Positions 44,956-58,793 of a stretch of 64,000 bases of DNA are shown one piece after another (position 1 is the first letter of the stretch; each line of letters begins with the position of its first letter). The stretch covers positions 16,988,001-17,052,000 of the forward strand of contig NC_046674.1 in assembly GCF_003369915.1 (NCBI RefSeq), given 5' to 3'. The translations under genes were made by a program, and so were the position numbers. The notes below the pieces were generated by a model. It was not told where the DNA came from and did no database searches. It worked only from the letters and a program-made list of their open reading frames with translations. Source of the stretch: Drosophila miranda. Taxonomy: Eukaryota; Arthropoda; Insecta; Diptera; Drosophilidae.

Positions 44956-47900
44956 CTAAAAGAACTTCCAATGACCCACAGAAAACACCAACCAACGACT
45001 AAGGAACCCTTCTAATACCTAGATTTAATTATTTTTTTTTTTTACTAAAAACTAAACCCCGCTCCGCATGGTATCCTTATGATTACCATCTCATCTTCAT
45101 GCAATATATTAAAAAATACTACTCAAAAAAATCAATAATCATTCCTTTAGAGAATTCTAACCTTAAACAATGCAAAGATTCTCCTTAAGAAGTGTCCCAG
45201 CCATGTGTCTAATTAAATTGGAGAAATTAGATTTCCACCTGCTCTAAAGGAAACATCTTTAATTCAGGGACACATTAATGAGGTTTCCCCCCCAGAAGAA
45301 AACTCATGCAAATATGATAAATGTGTGCATTTAGGAATCATTTTCCAGGCATCACTCTCCCCCCTCGTTCAGCTCCCCTCTTGTGGGGTGGGAGCGCACA
45401 TATTAGGTTATCATCATAATCAAAATGTGAGAAAACCCATCCACAGATGGAGAGATGGAGCCATTATGCAAAATATATAAACACACTCGTACGTATGTAT
45501 ATTCCACACAAATGCATTCATGACTCCTGGAGCAGACCTTGTCCCTGCTCTGCCCTGCCCTGTCCTATCCCTTCGGATGTCAGTATTTTCATTTCATTTC
45601 GTTTGCTGAAAGAGAAGGACGCTCGGAAGGCGGACGTATGTATCTGTGTGCATATGTACGTATATCCTTTTGCCGTTTGCCATTTTAATGAATACATAAT
45701 TAGTCTTTTTGCCAAGTTTCCTTCCACTCGTTCCCTCTATCCTAGTATTGCTGCTGTTGCTATTGCTGCCACTGCTCCTGCTCCTTCTCCACCTCCTTCT
45801 AGAGCTTCTGCTGCTGCTGTTGCACCTGTTCAAATCATTTCACATTTCTCTGAATTTAATGCTCATGCAGCGTCACGTTCTGACCATGGATGCTGCATGT
45901 GGCAGTGGTTCTCCTCCTCCTACTCCTCCTGCTCCTGCTCCTGCTCATGCTCCTCCTTCTCCACATATTGGTTCACTTTATACTTTCATGCAATATGGAG
46001 ATAATGTTTGCTCTTCGGGAGTGAGAACAGCAGCAGCAGCAGCAGGCACATAATTGCCAGGATTACGCTGGCTCATAAAGTTTTCGCCGAGCATTGTGCA
46101 ATTGTGTTTGCCTTTCACTTCAATATCCTGGGGGAAAATCATAGAGAGAGAGAGAGAGAGAGAGATGTTTGGTTTATTTAATATTTAATTGATTTCATGG
46201 GCTGTTTTTTCCATTAGCCATGGCAAGATCCATTCTCCATTCCCCATTCCCCATTCTCCATTCTCAGGTGCTCCACAGTGGTCATTGTCCTGTGCAGCTT
46301 TTTGGAGCAGTATCCCCAACCTAATTCCACCACGGATTGGTTCAGTATTCAGTATTCAGTATTTAAATAAATTCTCCATCGATTGGTACGTGCCACAGGA
46401 CCGCAATAGCCGCGGTTTGCGGATCAGCCCCAACTTATCAGCATCATTTTCCTGCGGCTCCCACGCGGCGTATAGTTAATAATCTTCTCTCGATATAAAA
46501 GCCGACTTTAAACTGTGCGAAAGGGAAGCTGTGGAAAAAAGGGAAATAAATTAATAACTCAAGTTCAAGTTGTAAGCCGCATCCCTTGCTGGGCAGGCAG
46601 GCAGGGCAGGCAGGGCAGGACTTGTGCCGAGGCCCCCAAGTTTATTACTCAAAGGAATTGGACAGCGCCCCAAAAGTAGCAGCGGCAGCGGATGCCCATA
46701 AATATATCATGAAATCAAAAACTTTGCCACAACTTCTGCCACTGCTACTGCGTCTGCTTCTTCTTCTGCTGCCTGCCACTTTGTTGGCTGTTCTTTTTGA
46801 TTGGGGCGCCACTTCGAACCACACTTTCTGACCCCCACCCGTAAGCTTGCGTGTAAACGTGTGGGCCAAAGTGCTGGCCACACGAACAGCACAGAACAGA
46901 ACAGAACAGAACACAGGAACAACATCCCTCTCTTCAGCTGAAAAGCAGAGGAGTAATGCGTTTCCGTTTCCGGCCCCCAGCTCCTTCCTGCTGCTCCGTG
47001 GTGCTCCTTGCTTGCCACTCAATTCAATAAAACTTGTGTCCATTTCATTTAAAATTCTCTATTCTATCTCCTCGGTGAAGGAGCAGCCAGGACTCTTTTG
47101 GACTCCTCTGCTCCTTCCTCCTCTGTGTTCTGGGCTCTGTGGGCTGTGGGCTGTGGGTTGCCTGCTGCTCCATGGTCTCGCCTCGCAAATTAATGGTGTT
47201 AAAATTAGTGCCGTAGACGGAGCCCAGCCCGCATCATCCTTCTGGCCCCTGGCGGTAGAGGGAAACTTTGCCATTTGGCACTCTCTTCTATTTATTTAGT
47301 TGTCACTTTGTTGAAAATTATGCCTGCTGCCTGCCTGGTTGTTGCTTCTTCGCGCGACACGTGTAACTGGGGAGCAGGTTCTGCCCAGAAAACTCACCTT
47401 AAAGTTTTCATTCTGCCCAGAACTTTTGACTAACTTTTTTACACCCAACTTCTTACCTTCCTTCTTTCCTTCACTCTTTCAGGCTCGACTCAGGAACGTC
47501 GCTTTTTTGGTATCCTACGTTCGACCAAACGGAAAGAAGGTAAGTGGGGACTTCTGCCGGGAGGCAAGGGGCAAAGAGATACCCGAAAAATCGTAAACCG
47601 TAAACCGAGAACGGAAAACCGAACATTTCCCTAATGAAACCAATTAGGCAAACAGCAAAATGGCCAAAAATTGTGGCTGTCAAAAAATGGAATGAAAATG
47701 AAAAATCAAAGGCCAGACAAAGGGTAAACAAGCCGGCAGCCGCTGTGTGAGAAAAAGGGAGAGTGAAAATGGTGCAAATGTGAGGCAAAAGTGGGGATTG
47801 GCTCAATTACGGAATGAACACACAACAGAACGAGAAACAGACACAGAATCACCGGAAAAGTTTGCATTGATTGATGGATGATTTTGCATACACGAGTGTG

Positions 47901-49162
47901 TAAATGTTTTGTGGTACTCCCAACAAATGAGATATGTAGAAGATAAAACATTTACAATATTGTCCCATAATTGCAACAATTGATGGCCTTTGAAGTTGTA
48001 TAGTTATTTAATGAAATACCCAGGAAGGGTATCCAGATTTAGAGTAGATCATTCAGATGTGCCAATTCTGACGAGGATGGAGGATAGAATAGGCTGGAGT
48101 GTGGAGCGTGGAGTTTGTGCCATGCAGAAAGCCATTTGCCAAAATCAATACATTTATTTAGACCGCAGGCCAGAGAGCAGGCAGGCAGGCCAAAAGCCAA
48201 AGCGAAAAGCAAATCAAATACTCGTACACAAGAACACGAGAACGAGAACGAATGCGAGAACAAGCGACCCACAAATGTATTTAGCATTTGGTGGAGCATT
48301 TTCTAGTGCAGCCAAATATTGTAAAGGTAACTTGACCACCGGTTACTCCATCCTCCATCCCCCATCCCCCATCCTCCACTCTGCACTCCAGTCTCCATCT
48401 GCATCTCTGTGCCTACATTCGTGGCGACTGTAGCGACTGCCTATTTGGTTTTGGCCAAATCGTTTTACGCTTTGTTGCCGCCAGGCATTCGGGCCCCAGC
48501 CAGGATGCAAATATGTGCAAAGGCTTAACGTATCCAATAATGCCAGAGTAGGAGTGGGAGTAGCAGTAGGAGTAGGAGATGGAGCAGAATGCCAGGAGAT
48601 GGAGCCACAGCCGGAGCTGATGGACAAAGCTCTGTGGAGCTCAACCCGTCATCATTGGACACTGGTGGACGTAAGCAGCTCAGTCGCTCAGTTGTTTAGC
48701 TGCTCATCTATACGGTTGAATTTGATACCCTGCATAAGGCCTGTTCTTGGGGATATAAGAGGCACGAGGAACGCAGCTGAGAGAAGGAATCTATTGGTTT
48801 TGGCCTTTTCTTCTTAGAATCCATTTGGGGGAGTTAATAAATAGGAATGAAAAGATTAACTATGAGAAATGAGCTACAATCGATAATAACAATAGATATA
48901 TGTAGATGGAAATTACACTTCAAAATAACTGATTCAATCAGAAATCGGTCAAAAACTAGACATAATCGATACAAATTTGAGACGATGTATGAGACATATA
49001 TATGAGAAATGGGAGGCAATCAATCCGAAGAAATAATCGAGGGTATCCAGTAGTCGTAATGGCATTCTATGGCATCATTGATGATGGAACTTTACCACGT
49101 GCCGGGTGGATTAGGTGCGGCTTAAAGCCTAACAACTTCATTTGATCTCTGAGGGCCATACA

Positions 49163-49172
49163 ACTCTCTCTC

Positions 49173-49228
<56 letters not shown>
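49163..49228. repeat. (CT)n microsatellite
   Basis: About 66 bases of CT with one G interruption; equivalent to GAGA-factor sites on the other strand. Confidence 0.9.
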
Positions 49229-49229
<1 letters not shown>

Positions 49230-49262
49230 TCTGTCCCCCTTTGCTGTCTGAGTGCAACAATG

Positions 49263-49293
49263 TTGCTGCTGCTGCTGCTGCTGCTGCTGGTGG
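49263..49293. repeat. (CTG)n microsatellite
   Basis: Ten CTG units close to the CT tract. Confidence 0.85.
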
Positions 49294-50692
49294 GTCTCTG
49301 TGGTGGTGCGATTTATATCGCTGGACTTAAATGTCATTACCAGCTAAATGCCTTTAAATAGCCCACATCCATATCCACTGACCAGTTGGCGCCAGTCAAA
49401 AGTGCCATGCGGCCCACCCGTCGAGCAGCCGTCGAGGCCCAAGCGGCAGCCGGATCGGGTTCGGATTCAGATTCAGATTCGGATTCGGTTCTCAATTGTG
49501 GCCCAGAGCCATGGACCGAGCACGGGCCCGGGCCCGGCCCGGGTAGACGCATTTATCATTTCGACCCGTGACGCGCTGTCGCCTTCAATTACACGCAAAT
49601 TATTTTGCGCTCAGCGAGCGGCACCTGTGTTTGGGGCTGGCAGTTTGCCTGCAACTGTGGGGCGGATGGAAGGGGGCGAGGCAGGGGTGGGGAGGTGCGT
49701 CTTCCCAGAAGAGTGATCAATCTGCCTTATGTCAAACGGTGGCTAACTGATGCCAGTGATGCTCCAGTTCAAACGGCATCCCAGGCAGCGATTAAAATTG
49801 ATTGATCAATGGCCTAATACTCATCCTAATACAAGTACTAGTACTAACACGAAACGAGCACGCATGGAACGATCTATCAGAAGTGGACAACCAACTGGCA
49901 AGGTGTTATCTTCATCTTGATACCAGTTCTAAGAGCTACAGATAGAGCTAAAGATGGACAGAGATGAGCAGTGAAAAATGCAGGAAGAGTATCGCCAGAA
50001 TGCTGGCTTGGGTAGAGGCTACACGTTCAGAGCCCAAAGAAGAAATTCCTCAACTGCTCTTGCAGTATGTCTAAAGGTGTACACTCAGGATACCATACCC
50101 ACTCTAGGGCTAAGTCATGGAGCATGTTTTTTGGCTTTAGAACGGTTGAACAGATCAAATGAATCAAACCTAAAGGACACCTGTCTCTCCGTAGCAAAAA
50201 CTATTCTTTGCCACTCGTTCTCGTACTTATATCGCATTCATTCATTCATTCATTCGGTCGTTCGTTCGCTCGCTCATTGGGGAATCGTTTCACTTAATTG
50301 TCCACTAAAATATGCGCCCGGGGCCGCGCCGCTCTCGAGTCGAGAGCTATGCAAATACTTGACGTTGGCCTCGAGTGCCCGACGGACTGCAGTCCTCTCT
50401 TTGCACTCGCCCCTGCGACTCCTTCTGCTTCTCTAATTAAACAATACAAATGCGGATTCAAAGTGGGATTCGGCGGGCAGTCGGAGACAAAGACACAAAT
50501 TGCGAGCTTCATGGCTGAGGCGGCAAGTTTTTGGGATTGGAATTCGGGGAACTTGGGGGCTGCTTCGTCAACAATTTTGTAATTACTTTGGAGCCGCATG
50601 CAAATACAGGAGCTGCTGCTGCTGCAGGAAGAGGAATCATTCGGGAGGAATTTTATAATTAATCGGCAATGTTTTCCCACACGTAACTTTAT

Positions 50693-51403
50693 TCACAACC
50701 AGCCATCCCGAACATCTATGAACTCGTCCTGCTCCTCGTCAAAGTCCGCCGCCATGGCATCCAAGGCATCCTCCCGTTCGTCGTGGCGCGAGTAATGATT
50801 GAAAATCATGTCCCGATGCGCCGGCACCACCTTGCCGCTCTCGCATCCGTGCATATCCTCGTACGTGATTTCGCCATGACCCATGCCCCCCAAGCCGCCC
50901 ATGTCATAGCTGCCATAGCCACCGCCAGTTCCGCCGCCGACGATTCCTCCCTTTCCGTGTGTGGAGTAGCCGAGCACTTTGTAGACGGTTTGCTTGATCC
51001 CTCCGCCGCCGCCGCCGCCGCCGCCGCCACCGCCACCGTGGGAGCCGTGGAGCGCCTTGTAGACCGTGTGGGTGTGATGGTGGGTCTTCACCTTGACGGG
51101 CACATGGATGATGAGGCGCCGGTGAGCGATGCGGCGTGCCTCGAGCCCTGTGGCCGCCAGCAGCAGCAGCATCAGAGCCAAGATGTTCCCGACTAACGGA
51201 GGTCGCTGCGGTGTTGGCTGTTCCGACAGAGAAAGGAGCTTTAAGAGTGTGTTCTAAACCTGTCGTTATGAGTACAGGAGTACAGTGTACAGTGAAGGGT
51301 CAACGGCCATGGTCAACCCATGCAACCCATGGTTCCAGCAAGTGCTCCTGTACTCCCTGTACAAGCAACGATTTCGCTTTAAAAGTTGACTCACTTTGGC
51401 CAT
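50693..51403 (-). CDS. Small secreted glycine/histidine-rich protein
   Basis: Exon 1 codes only MAK (51395-51403) before a GTGAGT donor; the acceptor CCGCAG opens exon 2 (50693-51205). The 173-residue product begins MAKRPPLVGNILALMLLLLA, a signal peptide ending near ATGLEA. The mature part has a basic VPVKVKTHHHTHTVYKAL segment, a run of about 13 glycines and a second VYK copy (IKQTVYKVLGY). More Gly-rich sequence (GGGTGGGYGSYDMGGLGG) follows, then an acidic tail (DFDEEQDEFIDVRDGWL). The composition suits cuticle, chorion or another extracellular structure. A poly(A) signal (AATAAA, 50692-50687) abuts the stop. The next acceptor, TTAG at 51192, would break the frame, so the CCGCAG site was chosen. 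No family name is assigned. Confidence 0.8.
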
Positions 51404-51505
51404 TCTGTATTTGCTTAGTGGGTCCTTTAGTTGGTCCTTTAATTAATCCTGCAAGCTTATCCCACTATCTGACCACCGATTGGAGCGCGTTCGCTTTTCA
51501 CACTG

Positions 51506-51538
51506 TGTGGGCCGTCGGGGATCCATGGGGCTTTTATA
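51506..51538 (-). promoter_or_regulatory. TATA promoter of the Gly/His-rich gene
   Basis: TATAAAA (51538-51532, minus) lies 32 bases before an ACAGTG initiator at 51506. The ATG is about 100 bases further on. Confidence 0.7.
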
Positions 51539-51631
51539 CGAAATGTTCATGTAATCAGGTTCAGTGCACCATGGCCGCGGCATGTGGCGTACTTTGCGGT
51601 CTCCATCCATCCATCATTATCATCACCGTCG

Positions 51632-51632
<1 letters not shown>

Positions 51633-51670
<38 letters not shown>
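51633..51670. repeat. (CAG)n microsatellite
   Basis: Twelve uninterrupted CAG units. Confidence 0.9.
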
Positions 51671-51672
<2 letters not shown>

Positions 51673-54610
51673 TGTCGATTTCCATGCAGCTTCCATGGGC
51701 CGCCGACATTTGCATGTGCACCACATTACAGCAGCACAGTCGCGTCCAGAGTTACGTGTGTCTAATTATTGCTTACATGAGGTGGCAGAGGGGGCGCGGC
51801 TACTGCTGCTGCTGCTGCTGTTCATTCGTGCGCTCCGAAAAAGCCGGCAAAACAATTTTCGCCACAGCTTCTTCTGTGCATCAGTGTCGTACACCCTGCT
51901 GCCTAAACGGAAGCCGCAATTGGTGACTGGCGCTGTAAGCCGATGCAATGGTAATGCTCGACGCTGGAATCTCACATGCCATACATCGGAATCCACTCGA
52001 ATTCAATCCAATCCAATCCAATCCAATCCAATTTGATCCGATCCACCCTCCAATTCATTTTGTTCAACATTTTATGCAATGCCGCGAAATGCGGAAAAGA
52101 CATAGATTCGCGCTCGCCTTTGTTTTCCACTTAACCATGATTACGTTAATTAGCTGCCAAGCCTGTGAGCGCTGCACAGCGGGGGCATACATATATGTAT
52201 ATGTATGTATTTAAAAGTATATTGCGTATTAACATATGCATTTCATTACGCTGCGATCGATTACATTTGCATTAATATGTTGGACAAGCGTTCACCTACT
52301 TCGTTATGGTTGCTAAATGGATGAACGTGGCTGTTAGATCGTAGCTGTCAACGTATTATGTGACCAGCAGTGTTTGTTCTCTTTCTATTCTGTTATTCTT
52401 TGAAAGAGAGCAGAGCCGTTCTGTTATCCGTTCGAGAGAAGGAGACAACTGTAGACGGCGAGCAACACAGTAAAGGGCTGAGTATTGTGCCTAGGCTATG
52501 ATCTTCGTTAATTTGTTGGTTCCACTTAATATTCTTGCCAATTAAGTAATCCCCCGGATAACTGGCTATAACTACAGTTATAGCGAGATTATATGCACTT
52601 CACATGCCTCAACCCTCCATTATATGAATTTAATATCGCGCACACAATGTGCAGTCGTAAAAAGTACAGGCAAACACACGAAAACTTACGCAAAATACTG
52701 CATGAATCTGCAGAAGAGGGCCCAGGGAGGGCATACGTAGGCCAGCCATATGCCGTAGCTAATAAAATGTGGCCCCCCTCCGAAAGTTTATCCTTTGCCA
52801 CCACTCCGGCTGGACAGATAAACTGCAGTAATAAGTAAACTCCGAAATGCGTTGTGGAAAACGTGCGCCATGAATCCCATAACTTTATGGCAATGGGCCA
52901 CACACTCTAATTGTCCCAGAACATGGCCACGCTTCCAGTGAGCAGGCAGGAGAGAGTGCGGCCTGGACTTGTACAACAGCAAGAGCGTTGAGCCCTTTAC
53001 TCTTTCTCCACCCACGCTTCCGCTGCTCCTTCCTCCTCTTCTATGCAAGGTTTTCTCTGGGTGGAGTAATAATTTTGATCAACTTTTATAAGCGGCATCG
53101 TCCTCAACGTGTGCGAAGTGGGCTGGGGCTGTGGCTGGGGCTGGGGATGGGGTGTGGCGAAGGACGTCTAACAGCTGCATGAGCCCCTGACTTGTTGTTG
53201 TTTTAGTTGTTATGCCTAGCCATAAACTGCATGCGAAATTACCAAAAGAGAACACACACATACACACCCACTCTCTCTCTCTCTCTATCTCGCTCTGTCT
53301 TATGTTCAAGGGGAGATACAGTCAAGGGCACAAAAAGTTGCCTCATTTACAGCAATCTGGTTGAGCAGGATTCATGGCGGAATGGTTGGTGTAGATTTCC
53401 AGGGTTCAGGGAGGAGGATGCTGCTAATAAAATGAGGCGCCCCAAAAACAGAGTCGAGGCGCTAACAATCCACAGCGGACAGGACCATGACCGGGAACAG
53501 GGACAGGGACAGAACCTTGCTCCGGAAAGTCCCATGCCCGGCAGTGAAACTACGAGTAACCCAACCCCAACGCAAGCCAAGTCGTAAATCCTGCCTCCTC
53601 GGCACGGCTATTGCCAAAACACCATCCCCCCACCCACCATCGGCAACCGGATGACCCCACCCCACTACTCTGTGCACTATCCCGAACCCGTATCCGGGGC
53701 TAAGCAAACTCGTAAATTTGAGGAAATTACAACATGAAAGTCCTGCCTGGCATAGCGCGACTCTAAATTAAATAAAAATACGCTGGGGTGAGGCTGTGGA
53801 AATAGGTAGAGCATGGCATGGCATAGGATGGGCTAGAAGGGCCAGGGACAAGGGCTCTGGTCGGTCAAAACTTTCTGCACCTGTTGGCCAAACTCTGTGC
53901 ATGTGGCAGGAGCAGGAGGAGGAGCAGCAGCAGGACGAGGCTCAGCAATCCCAAAAACCCGGCGTTAATTAAAGCTGCAACATAAGCTCCCACTGGACGC
54001 GCTGATCCTAGGGCGCGTCGAGTGTGTGGAAGGGAATCATGGGCATGGAGGGGCATGGAGGGGTAAGCATGGGCTGGGGGCACTTGGGAGTGCGCGAGGC
54101 ACAGATTTGTGTGGCGAAAGCAAAACTTTTGCCATCCGCTCGAGATTTATGTCAAACTAAAGCACTTGATGGCAGAATAGTTGGCATTTAATGGCTGCAT
54201 TATTGGAGTTTGTTTGGAAAGTGCCGTAACTAATGGGTCACGGATCTATGCGCTTGGCGGAGAGCAAATTCGGATGCGGAATGGGGCTTAATGCGAACAA
54301 ATCGCCATTTATCAGAACGGGAACTTTTGAAGCCACTTGCCAGCTGCTAAGCACAGGTGAGAGTCCAGGTGTCTCCTGGAGTCAATCGGATTTATCTTGT
54401 GGTGGCAGTTGTTCTCTTTAGTGATGGTAAGGACTTACCATCCCATTTTCCATCTGTTTATTTCATTCCCTGATCATTTCCAAGCTCAGATCAAGCGATT
54501 GTTATAGGGAAAAATCCGCAAGCTCCGAAGGAATCTAATCTCTGTCTGAAAATTAACATTCTCCCGCATCTGCCATTTCGTTCGTCTTAGCCTCCTTCTC
54601 GCTTTGGTTA

Positions 54611-54650
54611 TGGCTCTGGCTCTGACTCTGACTCTGACTCTGGCTCTGCC
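54611..54650. repeat. CTGACT/CTGGCT hexamer repeat
   Basis: Same hexamer family as at 25000-25042, on the same strand. Confidence 0.8.
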
Positions 54651-57600
54651 TTTGGCCCCAAGTCAAATGTTGCGCACATCAAACGGTTGCCCATCAAAGC
54701 CACCTGTGCATATCGAAGTATCCCTACTTCCTACTCCCCAAAGAGTAGGCCTCCTCCACAGCCGCTCGTCTAAACTAACGACGTGGCCGGGCCTGTGTGT
54801 GGTGTGCTCCCGATAGAATGAGAATGGAGCCAAGCCCTAAGGAGAGGCTCTTTCAGCTCTCTGGCAGCAGCTATGCAAGGCAATAAATTTCGATTACATA
54901 ATTTGTAAATTGTTATAACCCGGCGATGAAATTACCATGAAATCTTTCACAAAGCATTAAAAAATCTGCCACTTCTGGCTGGCGGTGGATTCTGCTCTGT
55001 TCTGCTCTGTTCTGGCCTGTTCGGTTCTCTTCTGTTCATAAACTTTTATGGTGTTTGACTGTGGAGCATCTGACAAAAACAATGAGCGTTTTGGGCGCGT
55101 TCAGCATGTTAGCCATGAAACGAGGCCTCCTCCTCCTCCTTCGTTTGGGCCTACATTTTGGCGGGGGCCTTGCACTTCCTGCTTGGGTGGCCGGTTACGC
55201 ATCAGTGAGCGCAATTTCATAGATGATTTCTGTAAGGCTGCGATTAGTTTTTATGCCCCAGCCACCCATTTGAATCTGAATCTGAATCTCTGTGGCAGGA
55301 GGGGCGGGAGGTCCAGGACCAGCCTTGAAATATGTAAGAGTCTCCTCCTTCCTCTTTAATTAATGGCAAATTGAAAGAGAATCGTTTATCTAGCACTTGT
55401 TATCAGCCCGAGAGCCCGAGATTCTTTTGGAGGCTGTCGGGCTATAGCGGCAATGTCGGCTATGGGCCATAAATCAACAGCCAATTACAATAAAAATTTA
55501 TCATGCACAATAAAAGCGTGGCATGGCGGAAAAAATGACGCAGAAATAATTTACATGGCGCATTTTTCACATTTTTCACAATTTTCAGCAAAGGAATTTA
55601 TAACAATGTCCCCAAAGGGACAACCCCCGATAGAAGCTCCCCGTTCTTTTTGGCGGAAAGAAAGAAATTTTAATAAAGCACGCGGGCGGCATGTCAAAGG
55701 GAGACAAAGGACCCTGATGCCGAAAAGCAAAAGCGAAAGCAAAACCAAAACCAAAACCAAAACCCGACTCTGGCTACGATTCCGGTTCCTGCAACGACTT
55801 CTTGTCCTGGCCTCCCCCTCCCGCTTGGAGATCTGCGATTTGCGTTTGAGCTCCCACTGGATGACACTCGAAGACATATTTGCTGGAGGGGCCAAAGTGC
55901 ACTTGCGCTCCATCTGCGGCGCTCCTTAAAGCCCTTCGTTCGGAGCGCGCGGTTCATCAACATCTTGGCCAGCAAATCAAAGTGCGTTGCGCGTATTTTC
56001 CTTTCCGGCCATGTTGGTGTAGGTCCGGATTTGGCAACGGCTTTGGCTTTGGGTTCGGGCTGTGGCTCGGAGTTCAAGGTTCGGTTCTTCGGTTGAGATA
56101 TTCTACTCTCTCCCCCGTTTCTTTCGTTCCCCGGCATTCGCGTATTTCAATTTACATTCCGCCCCCAGGACTTATTGCTTTTTTGCTTTGATGTTTCCCC
56201 CGTCCTTGTGCCTTCCAGCAGCTAGTGGCTTTTAATGGAGCTCTTATTTGGGGGTAGCCCATGTCCTTTGACGCTTATCTTGACGCCAGTACAGGACGAA
56301 GCGGCATTTGTCTTTTGTTAACTCGATTTCGCCTTGGCCCGAACCGAGAACAGCAGAGGCAGAGGCAGAAGCACAAGCAGAAGTCCAGCCACTTGGCCAT
56401 ATGTTGGAGTGGCTAGAAGTGCTCCTAGTTGGTCAATGAGGCATAAATACGCACTTGCCCAACAATTCCTTGACTGTCCTTGGCCATGCGGCTGCCCTCC
56501 CTACCTCTCTATCTCTCTATCTCACTATCTGTCTGCTTTTTGAAATCCAGTCTAAGGAACAGGAGTCTTGCAAAGAAAAAAGCTGTCTCCGGCTCCAAGT
56601 TTTCCCTAAGAAATGGAAAATAACTGGCTTTTGTTTGGAACTTATGGAATCTAAGAGATAAACACATTTTGAAGCCTGAATTGGGGACTGAAAAGGGGCG
56701 AAAAGACATGGATTGAGGCATGTGGCATGGCGAATGAAGTCCAACGAACAAACTTCATGAATTCTTTGCAAAATAAATCACACAAAATTAATGTCCTGTG
56801 TCGTGTGCTGTGCCTCGATGAAACCAACTTTTGATTCCTGGCACCTTGTCAATTGTGTGGCCACACCTTTTGCACAGCTTTCCACGTGGGTCGTCCAACC
56901 ACATCATTTAAATTTATTAAGGCCATAAAATGATATTTTTGTGGGGCTATGGGGCTATGGGGCTGTGAGCAAACGATGCTACAAATGGGCTCATAAATAT
57001 TTAAAACCGCTTAAGACACACGCACCAAAACCGAAACGAACCGAGCCGAGCCGAACCGAACCCCACATCAACAGCCGAAAAGCTAACAAACGTTTAATTT
57101 TATTGCCATGGCCAGAAACCGCAACCCCCCCCATCCATAGAAACAGCCCACAGACACACAGATACACAGACAACAACAACAAAAAGGGCTGCTCCTTTGG
57201 GCAGTCATGAGCATAAAAAAAGTTAATTCATTTTTGATCGCGTTCGGGAATCGCACCTATTGAAATCTTTGAAATGTCTTGACCACCCAAAGCCGAACAG
57301 GGCATTAAAAAGTCATAAAAATAGGCTTAATAGACCCCACATCACTCGACACTCCACACTCCACACACAGTCGAGACTCCATGGCGATCCCAGAGGAACA
57401 TCCACACCACCTGAAACCCTGGCTAATTGAAAAGCTAAAAAACTGAAATTTGTGTAAATTATTTGTGGCATAAATTTTCCTATTTGATGGGCCAGTGCCA
57501 GTGCGCCCATCCCATCCCATCCCATCCCAGTGCCCAGTGCCCAGTGGTTGCAGTGGCAAGGCATGTGTTGGCACCTGGTGAAGCTCTCTGCCTCCAACTC

Positions 57601-58477
57601 CAACTCCAATCTTCGACTTGTCAACAAGGATTGGGAGTTGCCTTGGACACTGTGGACACTGGTGGGGATAGCTGACAGTCATGGAAGTTTATGCTGGATT
57701 TTATGATTTCTGGCGGGACAGAGTCGTCGGTGGTTTGGTTTGGTGGTCGATTTGATGGGCCTGATCATGCGACTGGCACTGGCTGTGATGGTCATTAAAG
57801 ATTTGATGATCCTGCAGAAGCATTTTAATTTGTTTTGGCACCTCAGCAAGGTCCCATTCGATTTGAAGCGAATCGAAGTTCAATTTTAATTAAATCTCAA
57901 CGAAATCAGAGTTTTATTTATTTGTCTGCCTGACTGCCGGACTGTCCGTGGCGTTTTGTTAACCCATTAGCAGGCAGGCTGGAAGGCAGGCAGCAGCGGC
58001 AGCCGCAGCCGCCGCAGCCGCCGCGGCATATGGCTGCCATAGCCATGGTCATAGCCGTTTTACAGTTGTTTGGCCTAAAGCAAAGACAGAGATAGACAGA
58101 GATCAAGTGAAAGAGAGAGGGAGAGGGAGGAGGAGGGAGAGCTGTATGTCTGTGGCGCTGCCATGTTTAGTGGCAATTAAAATGTTTTTATCTTATTAGT
58201 GCGTCTTATCTGCTGCTGCCATTTAAGATATATATGCGAGGGACGTGCGCGAAACGCCGTCCGAAAACAGTTATCGATTGTGCGGCATGCAGCATCTAGT
58301 ATGTTGCAGCCACAGCAGCAGAAAGAAAGAAACAAAGAAAGAGCGAATGAAAAGAGAGTGATGGAAGGCGAGGGGAGCAGTCTGTGCATTAGAGATCATC
58401 CTGGAGATCGAAGCTTCCCACACTTGGAGCTATTTTCAGGTTAACTTTTCACTTAATCGCAGAATTATCGCGGAATT

Positions 58478-58793
58478 TATCGATAGACATAGACATAGAT
58501 AGGAAAAAACTGTTGTACGTCAGAACAGAGAGTGCGGAAACACAGAGAGCGTATAATATAAGAGTGTGACCCAAATACTCGCATGTGACGTCAACCAAGA
58601 AACTCTTCAAAATTGGAAAGGCTTGCCACGCTGGGAAGAACAGTACTCTACCCCGAACAGTATATATATGGGTACATACGGGATTTGGTACGCAAATCCC
58701 AACCAAATGATGAGCAGATCCCTAGACAAAACGAGCGGCAACGATGATACGATACGATCCCTAAAGAAACGACGAGCAACGAAGGGAAAGTGA
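58478..58793 (+). promoter_or_regulatory. Candidate DRE promoter and leader exon
   Basis: A perfect DRE (TATCGATA, 58478-58485) is followed about 300 bases later by a good donor, GGGAAA|GTGAGT, after base 58792. The segment between them could be a first exon. Its only long frame with an ATG (MGTYGIWYANPNQMM and on) ends in phase 2, which does not fit the 62123 exon, so any splice to it would leave this exon untranslated. From here to 61850 I see no coding exon. Repeats include CCCCGGT/GGTCTCT at 59223-59284. Confidence 0.25.

Larger units (their letters stand above)
44956..50692. other. Non-coding stretch between the two secreted-protein genes
   Basis: No supported gene. Simple repeats include (GA)n at 46142-46165, (CT)n at 49163-49228 and (CTG)n at 49263-49293. 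A run of clustered CTG/CTC triplets lies at 45750-45960. Open frames there, such as 45709-46053, are repeat products. An AT-rich tail after 44955 has ATTAAA-type poly(A) candidates near 45108. Confidence 0.55.
51540..58470. other. Non-coding stretch, probably intron
   Basis: I see no supported gene. Simple repeats include AATCC at 52003-52031, GGCTGG at 53122-53150 and CTGACT at 54611-54650. AAAACC lies at 55740-55766, CGAAC/CGAGC pentamers at 57030-57062 and CCCAT at 57507-57530. A GA-rich, leader-like stretch lies at 52380-52470. The open frame ending at 53587 (EQGQGQNLAPES) is repeat-like and lacks splice support. Confidence 0.5.
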
